A stretch of DNA of 57,092 nucleotides, taken from Acidobacteriaceae bacterium (lineage in GTDB: Bacteria > Acidobacteriota > Terriglobia > Terriglobales > Acidobacteriaceae). The notes under the pieces were generated by a model. It did not search any database, was not told where the DNA came from, and worked only from the letters and a program-made list of their open reading frames with translations. The number at the start of each line of letters is the position of its first letter. The first letter of the stretch is position 1. Positions 44,923 to 54,404 of the stretch are shown piece by piece. Position numbers and translations under genes: made by a program. The stretch covers positions 1 through 57,092 of the forward strand of contig CAHJWI010000028.1 of NCBI GenBank assembly GCA_903642225.1, given 5' to 3'.

Positions 44923-47253
44923 TTATCGCTGAAGCAGGTCGTCCGCCGTCATCGGTAATCGCCGAAGGCGCTTTCCGGTTGCGTTCAGGACGGCATTGCT
45001 GATGGCCGCTGCAACGCCGACGATGCCAATTTCTCCCAGCCCTTTTGCGCCCAGTGCGCTCCCTTTCGAGTCGTCCTCTTCCACCATAAGCACCTCCAGC
45101 ACAGGCACATCCGCGTTTACCGGCACGTGCGCTTCTCCCAGATTGCTATTAAGCCATCCACCGCTGTGACGTTCCCGTACGGACTGCTCAAGGAGAGCAT
45201 GTCCGATGCCCCATACCATGCCACCCAGCAATTGCGAGCGTGCAGTGCGCGCGTTCAAGATGCGGCCCGCTGCGAAGGCAGATGTCATGTGTGTAACCCT
45301 TACCCGGCCTGTGATCTGGCACACAGCCACGCGCGCAAACTGCGCACCAAAGGCACATCGGGCGAACTTGGATTTGCCAAAGAGCCTACCCGCTACACCC
45401 TTTGCCTCGATCTGATTTCGACCAAGCCTATGCAGCAATTCTGCGGCGTCTTCATGACGTCCGCTCTCCACGCGATGCTTCAGCACGCCTCCATGAAGGA
45501 CGATGTCCTTGAGGGCGCACCCATGCAGCGGACTTGCCTTATCTACACGCGCTAAGCGTGCAAGCTCGTTCCCTAGCTTCTGTACTGCCTCTTGCAGGGC
45601 AGACCCAACCGACAACGAGGTTGCGGAACCGCCGGTGAAGACACCGAAGGGGAGCGTCGTGTCGCCGATCTGAAATCGGATTCGGCTCAGCGGCAGACCG
45701 AGTGCCTCGGCTGTGACCTGCGACAGGGCGGTGATCGCTCCCTGGCCGATCTCCTGGGTGGAGGATTGCGCCAGGACCGAACCGTCTGCGTGGAAAGTCA
45801 CGCGTGCAACGGAGGGAAACTGATTAACGGGATAGGCGGCCGTGGCCATGCCATAGCCGATGCGCTCCGTGCCCTTCCACTCGTCGCTGCGCTGCTTGCG
45901 GCGATGCCAACCGAACTTTTCGGCGGCTGCGGTATAACACTCGCGCAGCGCTTTTGACGACCAGGATTTGCCGCTTTCCGGATCCTGTTCCGCGTAGTTC
46001 AGCAGGCGTAAGCTCAGCGGGTCCATCTTCAATTGGTCCGCAAGATCGTCCATGGCGCACTCCACCGCGAACTGGCCGGGTGCAACACCCGGCGCGCGCA
46101 TCCACCCGGGGGAGTTCGTGTTCATGTAGATGGCACAGTGATCGATGAGCATGTTCGGCACAGCGTACAGGTGAGGTGTGATCTCTCCAGCCGGTTCCAA
46201 AAAGCTTGCCGTCTCCGCCGACTGCAGAACTGCCTCCTGTATCAGTGATTGCAGGCGACCGCTGCTGTCCGCGCCAAGCCGCATGCGAATCTGCAAGCCC
46301 CCTCGATAGGGCATTTGGCTGAAGGTTTGCTGGCGGCTTAATACGAGCTTTACAGGGTGGCCGGTGACGCGCGCCGCCATCGTTGCCAACATGGTTTGGT
46401 TTAATCCGTTCTTCGACCCAAACGCACCACCGATCAAGGGAGCGATGACACGAACGCAGCACTCGTACTCGATGCCCGCCATGACCTGTGAAACGATGCG
46501 AAGGATTTTGTCTTTGTGGCCGAGGGCAAACGCCTCCGCCAATGTAATCGCCTCGCCATAGACGAACTGCGTGGTGGTGATGACAGTCAGCCGATTGGTT
46601 TCACCATCTTCAGGATGCCAATGTGCCACGGTCGCTGCGGGTTCCATCGCATTGTGGTGTGCTGGGCTCAGATCGTAGGTGCCGTTCACACGTATCGAAG
46701 ATAGTTTGTATGCCTGTTCTGCGTCGCCGCGTTCCACATGTCCCTTGTCGCCGGCACCGACTTTTTTTACAGGCTTGCTCTGCTGCTGCGCAGGGAGGAA
46801 TTCTGTTACGCCAGGCTCTGCCGTGTAGTGAACACGAACCAGTGCTGCGGCTTGTGTTGCGATCTCGAAGCTGGTCGCAATAGCAACGGCGACTGGCTGA
46901 CCGTGGTAGTACACCTGGCCGGTTTGCAGCGGTAAGAATTTTGCCTGTTCGCTGGCCACAAGCGGCTTGACCTTGTGCAGTCTGGGTGCGTTTTGATGAG
47001 TGAGAATGGTGACTACGCCCTGAACAGCCGCTGCTGCAGACGTATCAATCAGATCCACGATTCCGCACGCGATCGTTGCGGGTACCGTGACGGCAAACAG
47101 TATGGTTTTTGCCGTCTCACCTGGATGCAGGTAAGGCCGCAGCGTGGCGTCGGTAAGGTCGCCTGTGTACATGCCCTGGCCTGTGATTTTGGCCCGGCCC
47201 TCAATGCGCTGAGGCGCGTCGCGCACGGTCTCATCTGAGTGAAGTGTTGCCAT
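44923..47253 (-). CDS. Molybdopterin-binding subunit of xanthine/aldehyde oxidoreductase (PaoC-like), orphan
   Basis: A 776-residue large subunit of the xanthine oxidase family, closest in pattern to PaoC/YagR. Present are RIEGRAKITGQGMYTGDL, FGSKNGLNQTMLATMAARVTGHPVKLVLSR (molybdopterin-binding block beginning GGAFGSKNG), GWMRAPGVAPGQFAVECAMDDLA, SSTQEIGQGA and the catalytic Glu E741 in KGLGEIGIVG. All core motifs look intact. Normally a 2Fe-2S subunit and an FAD subunit are encoded next to it; neither is present on either side, so partners must be elsewhere or the subunit works in another complex. The start is ATG 47253; TTG 47256 is immediately before. The 200 bases after the stop hold no gene. 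Confidence 0.88.
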   Translation of the reverse strand: MATLHSDETVRDAPQRIEGRAKITGQGMYTGDLTDATLRPYLHPGETAKTILFAVTVPATIACGIVDLIDTSAAAAVQGVVTILTHQNAPRLHKVKPLVASEQAKFLPLQTGQVYYHGQPVAVAIATSFEIATQAAALVRVHYTAEPGVTEFLPAQQQSKPVKKVGAGDKGHVERGDAEQAYKLSSIRVNGTYDLSPAHHNAMEPAATVAHWHPEDGETNRLTVITTTQFVYGEAITLAEAFALGHKDKILRIVSQVMAGIEYECCVRVIAPLIGGAFGSKNGLNQTMLATMAARVTGHPVKLVLSRQQTFSQMPYRGGLQIRMRLGADSSGRLQSLIQEAVLQSAETASFLEPAGEITPHLYAVPNMLIDHCAIYMNTNSPGWMRAPGVAPGQFAVECAMDDLADQLKMDPLSLRLLNYAEQDPESGKSWSSKALRECYTAAAEKFGWHRRKQRSDEWKGTERIGYGMATAAYPVNQFPSVARVTFHADGSVLAQSSTQEIGQGAITALSQVTAEALGLPLSRIRFQIGDTTLPFGVFTGGSATSLSVGSALQEAVQKLGNELARLARVDKASPLHGCALKDIVLHGGVLKHRVESGRHEDAAELLHRLGRNQIEAKGVAGRLFGKSKFARCAFGAQFARVAVCQITGRVRVTHMTSAFAAGRILNARTARSQLLGGMVWGIGHALLEQSVRERHSGGWLNSNLGEAHVPVNADVPVLEVLMVEEDDSKGSALGAKGLGEIGIVGVAAAISNAVLNATGKRLRRLPMTADDLLQR

Positions 47254-47357
47254 CAACTACTGTCCTCCGTCGTGCTCATTCAGCATATCGCTGCTGTTTT
47301 GCCCTGACGCAGTAGACTGCTGCTACACATGAATCTGCAGCCTGAGCATGCTACCGA

Positions 47358-48800
47358 ATGAACCTGAATGCAATCGTTCTTGCCGCTATCGTTGTGACAT
47401 TACTTTCCGTCAGTCTTTCCAGGCTGCGAAAGACGAAGACCAAGGCGGATTACCTGGTTGCGGGCCGATCGTTGCCTGCCGCGGTTCTTGTGTTCACACT
47501 GCTTTCCAGCTGGATCGGGTCAGGCTCGTTGCTGGGCGGTGCGGAGAATGCCTACAGGCATGGCTTCGCTGCATTGTGGCAGGGCGGTGGTGGCTGGCTG
47601 GGACTGTTGCTGATCTACTTCATCGCTCCACGCGCTCGCAAATTTGCCAAATTCACCATTCCAGACCTGCTGGAAGCGCGCTATAGCCAGGCTGCCCGGA
47701 TACTTGGCGTGGTCGCCATTCTGTTCACATATGCCGGTATCACCAGCTACCAGTTGATTGGCGGTGGAGACATCCTTCACCTGGTGTTTCCGGCGGTGAC
47801 CTCCGTCCAGGGACAGTACATTCTGGCTGCTTTTGTCATTGTGTTTACGGCCATCGCCGGCATGGCCTCTGTTGCCTACATGGACGTGGTGATCGGTTCG
47901 CTAACTACCCTGACCATGCTGGTCGCTCTTCCGCTTTTGACGCGCTTTGCCGGAGGCTGGTCGGGGGTCCACGCAGCTTTGCCGGCAACGCACTTTCAAG
48001 TGTTCGGGGACCTCAGTCCTGTCCAGGCGAGTGAGCTCTTTTTGCCGACATGTCTGCTGATGCTCGGCAATCAGTCCATGTATCAGAAGTTTTTTTCGGC
48101 AAAGTCCGAGCGGGACGCACGCAACGCCGTCGTGGGATGGATCATCGGTACGGTCATCCTGGAAACGGTGATTGTAGCCCTTGCCGTTACCGGATCGGCT
48201 CTGTTTCCTTCCGGCGAGGTGCACGCACACCCACGTGAAATTCTTGCCTACACGGCTCTGCACGGATTGAGCGGAAGAGGTCCTTTTCTTCAGTCTCTTG
48301 GTGCGCTGATGATGGGCTCGATCTTTGCGAAGATCATTTCAACGGCCAACAACTATCTCTTTTCACCGGCTACAAACCTGGTGAATGACATCTTCGTTCG
48401 GTACCTTCGGCCAAATGCAACTGACACGCAGGTGTTGCTCGTAAGTCGGCTGATGGTCGCGCTGCTGGGCGTATGGGCCCTGTGGCAAAGCCTGCACACG
48501 GAAAGCGTGCTGAAGAAGACGCTGTACGCCTACACCATTTACTCTGCAGCCCTAACCCCTGTAATTCTTGCGGCTTTCTTTTGGCGTCGAGCCACAGCTA
48601 CGGGTGCGGTGACCTCAATCGCGGTAGGAACTCTCGTGACTCTTTGCTGGGACTCAGCACCGGTAGCTCGTCTGGCTCCCGCATGGCTTGCGCAGAGAGA
48701 CGCTATCATCCCTGCACTGATCGCATCGCTGGCTGCGCTGTTTGCCATCAGCCTGCTTACCCCACCCCCGTCTGAGGCCAAGCTGAAGCCGTTCGAGTAA
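47358..48800 (+). CDS. Sodium:solute symporter family protein
   Basis: A 480-residue LeuT-fold transporter of the SSS family with 13 hydrophobic helices. Visible family features are TKADYLVAGRSLPAAVLVFTLLSSWIGSGSLLGGAENAYRHG (start of TM1-TM2), PDLLEARYSQAARILG, LLMLGNQSMYQKFFSAKSERDARNAV, and SIFAKIISTANNYLFSPATNLVNDI (sodium-site helix). Substrate is not predictable; sugars, amino acids or urea are common. The ATG at 47358 is divergent from the PaoC-like gene. It is followed by 54 bases with an imperfect CCACCC/GGGTGG hairpin but no T tract. Confidence 0.9.
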   Translation: MNLNAIVLAAIVVTLLSVSLSRLRKTKTKADYLVAGRSLPAAVLVFTLLSSWIGSGSLLGGAENAYRHGFAALWQGGGGWLGLLLIYFIAPRARKFAKFTIPDLLEARYSQAARILGVVAILFTYAGITSYQLIGGGDILHLVFPAVTSVQGQYILAAFVIVFTAIAGMASVAYMDVVIGSLTTLTMLVALPLLTRFAGGWSGVHAALPATHFQVFGDLSPVQASELFLPTCLLMLGNQSMYQKFFSAKSERDARNAVVGWIIGTVILETVIVALAVTGSALFPSGEVHAHPREILAYTALHGLSGRGPFLQSLGALMMGSIFAKIISTANNYLFSPATNLVNDIFVRYLRPNATDTQVLLVSRLMVALLGVWALWQSLHTESVLKKTLYAYTIYSAALTPVILAAFFWRRATATGAVTSIAVGTLVTLCWDSAPVARLAPAWLAQRDAIIPALIASLAALFAISLLTPPPSEAKLKPFE

Positions 48801-48854
48801 GCGGCTCAAGCTCAGCCCACCCTGACCGATAAGGCTCTTGGGTGGTGTACAAAC

Positions 48855-49643
48855 ATGCGACATGCGTCAAAGCGGGGCAAAGCCAGCGGCCGAGCCGGCC
48901 TTGTTGTCTCGATTCTGCTTTCAGGATTTGCCAGGGTCTCGTCCGCGCAATTGACCCTGGGTCAGGCGCTGCTGCTTCAATCCCATGGGTCGTCGTCGCA
49001 GGTCTCGCAGGACACGCCGTTGCCTGCAGCTGCGGTCACCACGGAAGCAGCACTTCGAAGCCTTGCGGACGAAGCTGCGATTGTTTTTCGCGGCGAAGTG
49101 CTATCCATCCAGGCGGAAGCCAACACGATGCGGATCGATCTTCATGTCGAAGACGGCATACGCGGAGTTGTTACCGGCCAGACCTTTACGCTGCGTGAAT
49201 GGGGTGGGCTATGGACTGCGAGTTCCCGCCGATACCATACGGGCCAGCGCGCGTTGTTTCTGTTTCATGAGCCGTCCGCCGGTGGATTTTCATCGCCGGT
49301 TGGAGGTGCGGACGGAATCATTCCCGTAACCGGCGACGACGTGAGTTCTGCCGCGGATTTGCGCTGGGTTGCTGCACGGGTGGCGCGCACCGTGACTACC
49401 CGACAAGACAATGCGCCAGACGGTGTCGTCTATGCCGCGGGCACGGTGTATGCAACGCAGGGCGCGGTCGCGGCTACGGCGGCGCACCAGGCCAGTGCTG
49501 CGGCCAATGGTGTCGCATGGCCGGCAGATGCGACAAAAGGAAATGTACTTGGGCCTGACCTGCGCAGCATCGACAGCAATCTCGTCTCAGGTTTGCTGCG
49601 TGCCTGGAATCCCACGTCTGCTAACACCTCAGGAAGCCGCTGA
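48855..49643 (+). CDS. Secreted protein coupled to the metzincin-like gene
   Basis: A 262-residue exported protein: signal peptide about 1-31 (basic start, GLVVSILLSGFARVSSAQ), then a predicted beta-rich domain (about 65-170) with IVFRGEVLSIQAEANTMRIDLHVEDGIRGVVTGQTFTLREW, resembling an OB-like/TIMP-like secreted domain in its strand pattern (my comparison only), followed by an Ala/Val/Thr-rich region of low complexity. No firm family. The stop codon overlaps the ATG of the next gene (TGATG), so both are translated as a pair and are likely to act together outside the cell. Confidence 0.7.
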   Translation: MRHASKRGKASGRAGLVVSILLSGFARVSSAQLTLGQALLLQSHGSSSQVSQDTPLPAAAVTTEAALRSLADEAAIVFRGEVLSIQAEANTMRIDLHVEDGIRGVVTGQTFTLREWGGLWTASSRRYHTGQRALFLFHEPSAGGFSSPVGGADGIIPVTGDDVSSAADLRWVAARVARTVTTRQDNAPDGVVYAAGTVYATQGAVAATAAHQASAAANGVAWPADATKGNVLGPDLRSIDSNLVSGLLRAWNPTSANTSGSR

Positions 49644-52513
49644 TGCGCTATGTGCGCGTGTTTGCCATCCTGTTTTGTGCACTGATGTGCGCGCCGCTGC
49701 GCGGCTCCAGCGTCCGCTGGGTGACGAGTCGTCCGCTCTGGTCTTCCGAGGGTGCGAACATGGTCTGGAACCGCAACGATCTTACATATTGGGTCGACAA
49801 GGGGCCCTTGAGCGGCAGCGTTTCCAATGCTGCGGCGACTTCGATGGTGGCTGCGGCCGCAGGTGTCTGGAATATCCAGTACTCCAATCTGTCGCTCACG
49901 CAGGGAGGCTCGCTGAACGAGGACGTGAACTCGAACAACGTATACCTGGGAACATCCGGACCTATCTGGCCGGCGGATGCAAGCAGTGCCAACTACGCCA
50001 GCATGCCCATCGCGGTGATCTTCGATACGGACGGCACCATCACCGATCTCCTGCTCGGCTCCGGTGCAAGTGCGCCTGCAAGCTGCCGTCAGAACGCGGT
50101 CACAGAGAGCGTTGATCTCTTTGTGCAGCCTGGTCAGATGGCCCACGCCCTGCTTATTCTGAACGGCCGCTGCGTGGGTGCCGCACCGGAGCAGCTGCTG
50201 CAGATGCAGTACCAGCTGATGCGCGCGTTTGGCCGGGTTCTTGGCCTGGGATGGTCGCAGCTGAATGACAACGTGTTCACAGGCGCACCCGCACCCACCT
50301 ACCAGCAGCAGCAGCACTGGCCGGTGATGCACCCGATTGATATTGTGTGCGGCAGCTATACCTACCAGTGCATGGTGAATCCGTTCACCCTGCGCGACGA
50401 CGACAAAAGCGGTCTGCGTGGGCTGTACGGAACCAGCATCTACAGCGTGAATAATGGCCAGGTTATTCAGGGAACCCTCTACTTTCCAAATGGGGCGGGC
50501 ATGAACGGCGTCAACATGGTCGCGGTACGCCAGTCCCTGGTAGGAACCTACGGGGTAGAGCCTTGGGAGACGGCTTCCGGTGTTTCCGGCAATCTGTTTC
50601 GCAACAATGGCGGTAACCCGGTTACGGGATATCCGAGCAGCTTTCCTGCAGTGCAGGGAAAGATCGATAACTTCTACAAGGCGTTCTGGGTCATCCCAAA
50701 CGTTCCGGTCGTCGACAACGCGCCTTGGGACAACGTGTACGTCACCCCTCAGGCCATCAATCCCCTGTATGTCGGGAGCTACTCCGTGGGTCCTTTCACC
50801 GGCGGCCCTGTGCTGCCATCGGGCTCACCCACTGCCACCGGGTTTTATGTCGTGTCGCGCGCGAGTGCGCAGTATGCCAGCACAACGATTGCCTCGGCTG
50901 CGTCAGACTGCAGCACCGGCAGTGACGGCACGGTCTCTGCACCCGCGCCCCTGGCCTTTGTCGGCGGCGGCGTGTGGACCGGCAGGCTGTGCGGCTACGG
51001 CCATACCAGTTGGGGTTCGTTCGCCGTGCAGGCCGGACGCACGGCCACACTGGAAGCCATGGCGCTGGATGAGAACGGTGCAGCCACCACCGGCAAAGCT
51101 CACCCGCTGCTCGGCTTCTGGCACGGTGCGGACAGTTCCTCCGTCCTTCCCACGATTGCTGCGACGGCCTCCTCCTTCAATGGTCGCCAGAACGGTACGA
51201 CCCAGGTCAAACCCAGCTTTGCTGTCGCAGAAACCGTGCGCTTCGCGATCGCGGATGAACGTGGCGAGGGCCGGCCGGACTTCACGTATGCGGCTCGGCT
51301 GCTGTATGCGGACAGTGTCTCTCCTTCGCGCATGAATGCCGCCGGTGGTGTGATCCACATTCTTGGAACGGGGTTTCAGCCCGGAAACATCGTGCTGGTG
51401 GGCGGAGTTGCAGCGACGGTCACGAGTTTGACGTCCACGGGGATCGACGCCACGGCCCCTGCACTCGCCACCCTTGGCGGCACCGTGACCAACGACGTGA
51501 CCGTGAGCGACCTGCGCACGGGTGGAACCACAACGATCAGCGGCGGCCTTGTCTACGCAGGTGCCACCAGCGACGTGCTGACAAAGGTGCAGGCACCCTC
51601 CGGGACGGTCTACACCGGTGTGCCACTCACCTTTTCCGTTCGACTCACACACGCCTCGGGCGCTGCGGCGGGCAATACTGCCGTTACGTTTACCGTGCCT
51701 GCAGGTGGAGCTGTGTACAACACCTGCACTCTCGCGGTCTGCACCGTACTTACAGACGGTACCGGTCTCGCAACGGTTGCTGTAAGCGCTACGGCAGCGG
51801 GTCTCGTGACGATCACCGCTTCCGTGGCCAGCGGTGCTGCGGTACCTGCCTCGTTCACTGCGGTTACCGTGGCACACGCCATTACCGCCCAGCGTACGCC
51901 GGAGTATGTGGCCGCCGGCACTGGCGCTGTGTTCAATCCAGCTGTCCAGCTTGTCTCCAGCCCTGGTACTACCGTTGGGGTTCCGGTGAACTGGTCCGTT
52001 CTGTTGGGCAATGTGACACTGTCCAGCTCAACGATGAACAGCACCGGTACCGGAGTGGCTCAGGTCGCCGCCGTAGCAAACCTCGCCGGTGGAGCCGTGG
52101 CGACCGTTCAGGCCTGTGCCTGGTCTACCGTGTGTACGGTGCTGCCTATCATCGGCGTTGCGCCGGATGCGCAACTGATTGTTGCTGTAAGTGGAGACTC
52201 GCAGGTGGTTTCGGCCTCGACCAGCTTGGGTTCAGTCAAGCTCCGAGTCACCGACAAGGCAGGGAATGGAGTTGCGGGCGCAGTCGTGCAAATCCACCAG
52301 GCGGTGTATGGCTGGCAGCCACCCTGCCCCACATCGGGCCGATGCGCGGCCGCACCACTGTATGGCTCAACGACGAACTCTTCAGTCAGCAACGACGACG
52401 GCTTCCTCACCATTGTGCCGATGCAATATCCAGGGACCGCAGCGGTGACACGCCTTGTTGCGGCGACCGGTATAACCGGGTACTTTGCAGCCACGCTGAC
52501 GAAGCAACCGTAG
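49643..52513 (+). CDS. Large secreted protein with inactivated matrixin-like domain and Ig-like C-terminus
   Basis: A 956-residue exported protein with signal peptide MRYVRVFAILFCALMCAPLRGSS. Residues about 45-263 follow the matrixin plan: LTYWVD strand, AAAGVWN helix, then MRAFGRVLGLGWSQ where HEFGHVLGLGHS is expected, a Met-turn-like HWPVMHPID (M229) and the terminal DDDKSGLRGLYG. The zinc ligands and catalytic Glu are all replaced (R194, A195, R198, W204), so peptidase activity is not expected. Residues about 380-600 form an unassigned beta region, about 580-640 an IPT/TIG-like domain (ILGTGFQPGNIVLVGG), and 640-950 three Ig-like/invasin-like repeats. It is translationally coupled to the gene before it. 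Confidence 0.75.
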   Translation: MRYVRVFAILFCALMCAPLRGSSVRWVTSRPLWSSEGANMVWNRNDLTYWVDKGPLSGSVSNAAATSMVAAAAGVWNIQYSNLSLTQGGSLNEDVNSNNVYLGTSGPIWPADASSANYASMPIAVIFDTDGTITDLLLGSGASAPASCRQNAVTESVDLFVQPGQMAHALLILNGRCVGAAPEQLLQMQYQLMRAFGRVLGLGWSQLNDNVFTGAPAPTYQQQQHWPVMHPIDIVCGSYTYQCMVNPFTLRDDDKSGLRGLYGTSIYSVNNGQVIQGTLYFPNGAGMNGVNMVAVRQSLVGTYGVEPWETASGVSGNLFRNNGGNPVTGYPSSFPAVQGKIDNFYKAFWVIPNVPVVDNAPWDNVYVTPQAINPLYVGSYSVGPFTGGPVLPSGSPTATGFYVVSRASAQYASTTIASAASDCSTGSDGTVSAPAPLAFVGGGVWTGRLCGYGHTSWGSFAVQAGRTATLEAMALDENGAATTGKAHPLLGFWHGADSSSVLPTIAATASSFNGRQNGTTQVKPSFAVAETVRFAIADERGEGRPDFTYAARLLYADSVSPSRMNAAGGVIHILGTGFQPGNIVLVGGVAATVTSLTSTGIDATAPALATLGGTVTNDVTVSDLRTGGTTTISGGLVYAGATSDVLTKVQAPSGTVYTGVPLTFSVRLTHASGAAAGNTAVTFTVPAGGAVYNTCTLAVCTVLTDGTGLATVAVSATAAGLVTITASVASGAAVPASFTAVTVAHAITAQRTPEYVAAGTGAVFNPAVQLVSSPGTTVGVPVNWSVLLGNVTLSSSTMNSTGTGVAQVAAVANLAGGAVATVQACAWSTVCTVLPIIGVAPDAQLIVAVSGDSQVVSASTSLGSVKLRVTDKAGNGVAGAVVQIHQAVYGWQPPCPTSGRCAAAPLYGSTTNSSVSNDDGFLTIVPMQYPGTAAVTRLVAATGITGYFAATLTKQP

Positions 52514-52629
52514 CTCCGCTTCCCAGGTGGATGGCGTCCACACTTTCAAAGGAGCTGCAGAAGGTTAGACCCCGCCGCTTTGTTGCGAACGAGAGTACAA
52601 CTAGGGACTGAAGATTTGCGGGAAGGGTG

Positions 52630-52731
52630 CTACTGCTGGATGCGCTGCTTGGCGGACGGAGAGAACATGGCAAAGAGCGTGGGTGCTGAAATGATCAGGA
52701 TCAATGCGGCCACCAAAAGGAAATCATGCAT
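52630..52731 (-). CDS. 33-residue single-helix membrane peptide
   Basis: A short frame encoding M-H-D-F then a hydrophobic helix LLVAALILIISAPTLFAMF and a basic-polar tail SPSAKQRIQQ, so a one-pass membrane peptide with its C-terminus inside is likely. An AGAGG ribosome-binding site lies six bases upstream of the ATG at 52731. It resembles KdpF- or CydX-like accessory peptides in size and topology, but no partner operon is adjacent. It is the only feature I see in the 414-base gap between the metzincin-like gene and ndh. Confidence 0.5.
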   Translation of the reverse strand: MHDFLLVAALILIISAPTLFAMFSPSAKQRIQQ

Positions 52732-52927
52732 GTCAGACCTCTGAGGATGTCGGTATGCCACCGACTGCTGTCATCTTCGCGCAAGAGTGGATGTGCCAAC
52801 ATGGCCCATTCTGGTGCGTTCCTACATCCTTTCGGGTATTTCTGCTCCAGCAGGAAGGGTTGTCGCCGTTGGTGACGATCCTAGCTTCAAGCGCATCAGA
52901 AACGCCTAGACTTCAATAAGGTGATGC

Positions 52928-54274
52928 ATGGCTGCTGGCGAAAACAGTGCGGCGCGTAGAAGAGTACTTATCGTTGGTGCCGGCTTTGCCGGCCTTAATG
53001 CTGCACGTGCGCTTGCGCACGCTGAAGTAAACATCACGGTGGTGGACCGAAAGAACCACCATACCTTCCAGCCACTGCTGTATCAGGTGGCCATGGCGGT
53101 ACTATCAGCGGCGGACATTGCGCAGCCTATTCGTGCCATCCTTCGCTCACCTAACACCCAGGTGCTTATGGACGAGGTTGTTTCTTTTGACACGGCTGCG
53201 CGCCGAGCCAATTTGAAGAGCGGGACGGTGCTCGAATACGACTACCTTGTGCTGGCAACCGGATCCACGCATTCGTACTTTGGAAAGGAGGAGCAATGGG
53301 CAGACCTTGCTCCCGGACTAAAAACGATTGAAGACGCCGTTGAAATACGGCGTCGCGTGCTGCTGGCCTTCGAAAAAGCTGAAGGCGAGATGTTGGAAAG
53401 TGGCAGCCATCCCGCATTGAACTTTGTTGTCATCGGCGGGGGTCCAACGGGTGTGGAACTGGCAGGAGCAATCTCTGACATCGCGAAACTTTACATTCGA
53501 AAAGATTTTCGCCACATCGATCCAGCTTCGGCACAAGTCGTAATTCTGGAGGGTTCGCCGGACCTGCTTGGGGCCTACCCTGCCGACCTGCGTGCGAGCG
53601 CTCTGCAGCAGTTGAAAGAGATTGGCGTAATCGTTCGCACCGGCCAGCGGGTTACAGATATTCAGCCTGGCTATGTCATAGTCGGTGAAGAGCGCATCGA
53701 CTCAGTCGTCACCCTGTGGGCCGCTGGCGTTCAGCCGTCTCCTCTTGGCAAAATGCTCGGCGTTCCTTTGACACCGAAAGGGAACGTGATCGTCGACGAC
53801 CATCTCCATCCGGAGGGGCACCCCGAGATCTTTGTGTGCGGAGATCTTGCGCATGCCATGAGCGTCGGCCAGCATGTTCCGGGCGTTGCCCAACCGGCTA
53901 TGCAGATGGGTGACTACGCAGGTCGTACCATCAAGGTGGAATCCGAAGGCGGTCGCATGAAGAAGCCCTTCTACTACTTCGACAAGGGCGACATGGCGAC
54001 GATTGGCCGAGCATCTGCCATTGCAAACGTGAAATGGCCGTTCCGTGCTCACATGTCCGGGTTCCTTGCATGGTGTGCTTGGCTCGTCGTTCATATCTTC
54101 TTTCTCATTGGCTTTAGGAATCGACTTTCAGTGTTCCGCAATTGGGCGTTTACCTATCTGTTCTTTCAGGATGGGGTACGGTTGATTACGGGATCACAAG
54201 ATCTACCTGGTTGGGGGGCCGGAGACGGCACTGATCCGATCCGCCACCTGACAACACGACCGCTTGAACCGTGA
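52928..54274 (+). CDS. ndh: Type II NADH:quinone oxidoreductase (Ndh-like)
   Basis: A 448-residue flavoprotein that would oxidise NADH and reduce quinone without pumping protons. FAD site G17-A-G-F-A-G22 (VLIVGAGFAGLNAARAL), quinone/FAD block HHTFQPLLYQVAMAVLS, second dinucleotide site FVVIGGGPTGVELAGAI, FAD Asp in VCGDLAH, and VAQPAMQMG. The C-terminal 75 residues hold the membrane-binding segment (FLAWCAWLVVHIFFLIGFRNRL). All functional motifs are intact. ATG 52928 has AAGGTGAT close upstream. It stands alone. Confidence 0.92.
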   Translation: MAAGENSAARRRVLIVGAGFAGLNAARALAHAEVNITVVDRKNHHTFQPLLYQVAMAVLSAADIAQPIRAILRSPNTQVLMDEVVSFDTAARRANLKSGTVLEYDYLVLATGSTHSYFGKEEQWADLAPGLKTIEDAVEIRRRVLLAFEKAEGEMLESGSHPALNFVVIGGGPTGVELAGAISDIAKLYIRKDFRHIDPASAQVVILEGSPDLLGAYPADLRASALQQLKEIGVIVRTGQRVTDIQPGYVIVGEERIDSVVTLWAAGVQPSPLGKMLGVPLTPKGNVIVDDHLHPEGHPEIFVCGDLAHAMSVGQHVPGVAQPAMQMGDYAGRTIKVESEGGRMKKPFYYFDKGDMATIGRASAIANVKWPFRAHMSGFLAWCAWLVVHIFFLIGFRNRLSVFRNWAFTYLFFQDGVRLITGSQDLPGWGAGDGTDPIRHLTTRPLEP

Positions 54275-54404
54275 TGAGCAACAAGGCGGCGATCTCCAAG
54301 TGGAAGTCAGTACTTAAACGTTCCGTTTAGCCGAGCGAATCTGTATCGTTTGTCCATGTACTCAGTTAGGCCGTCGAGTTAGCACTCGCTAGGATATCCC
54401 CACG

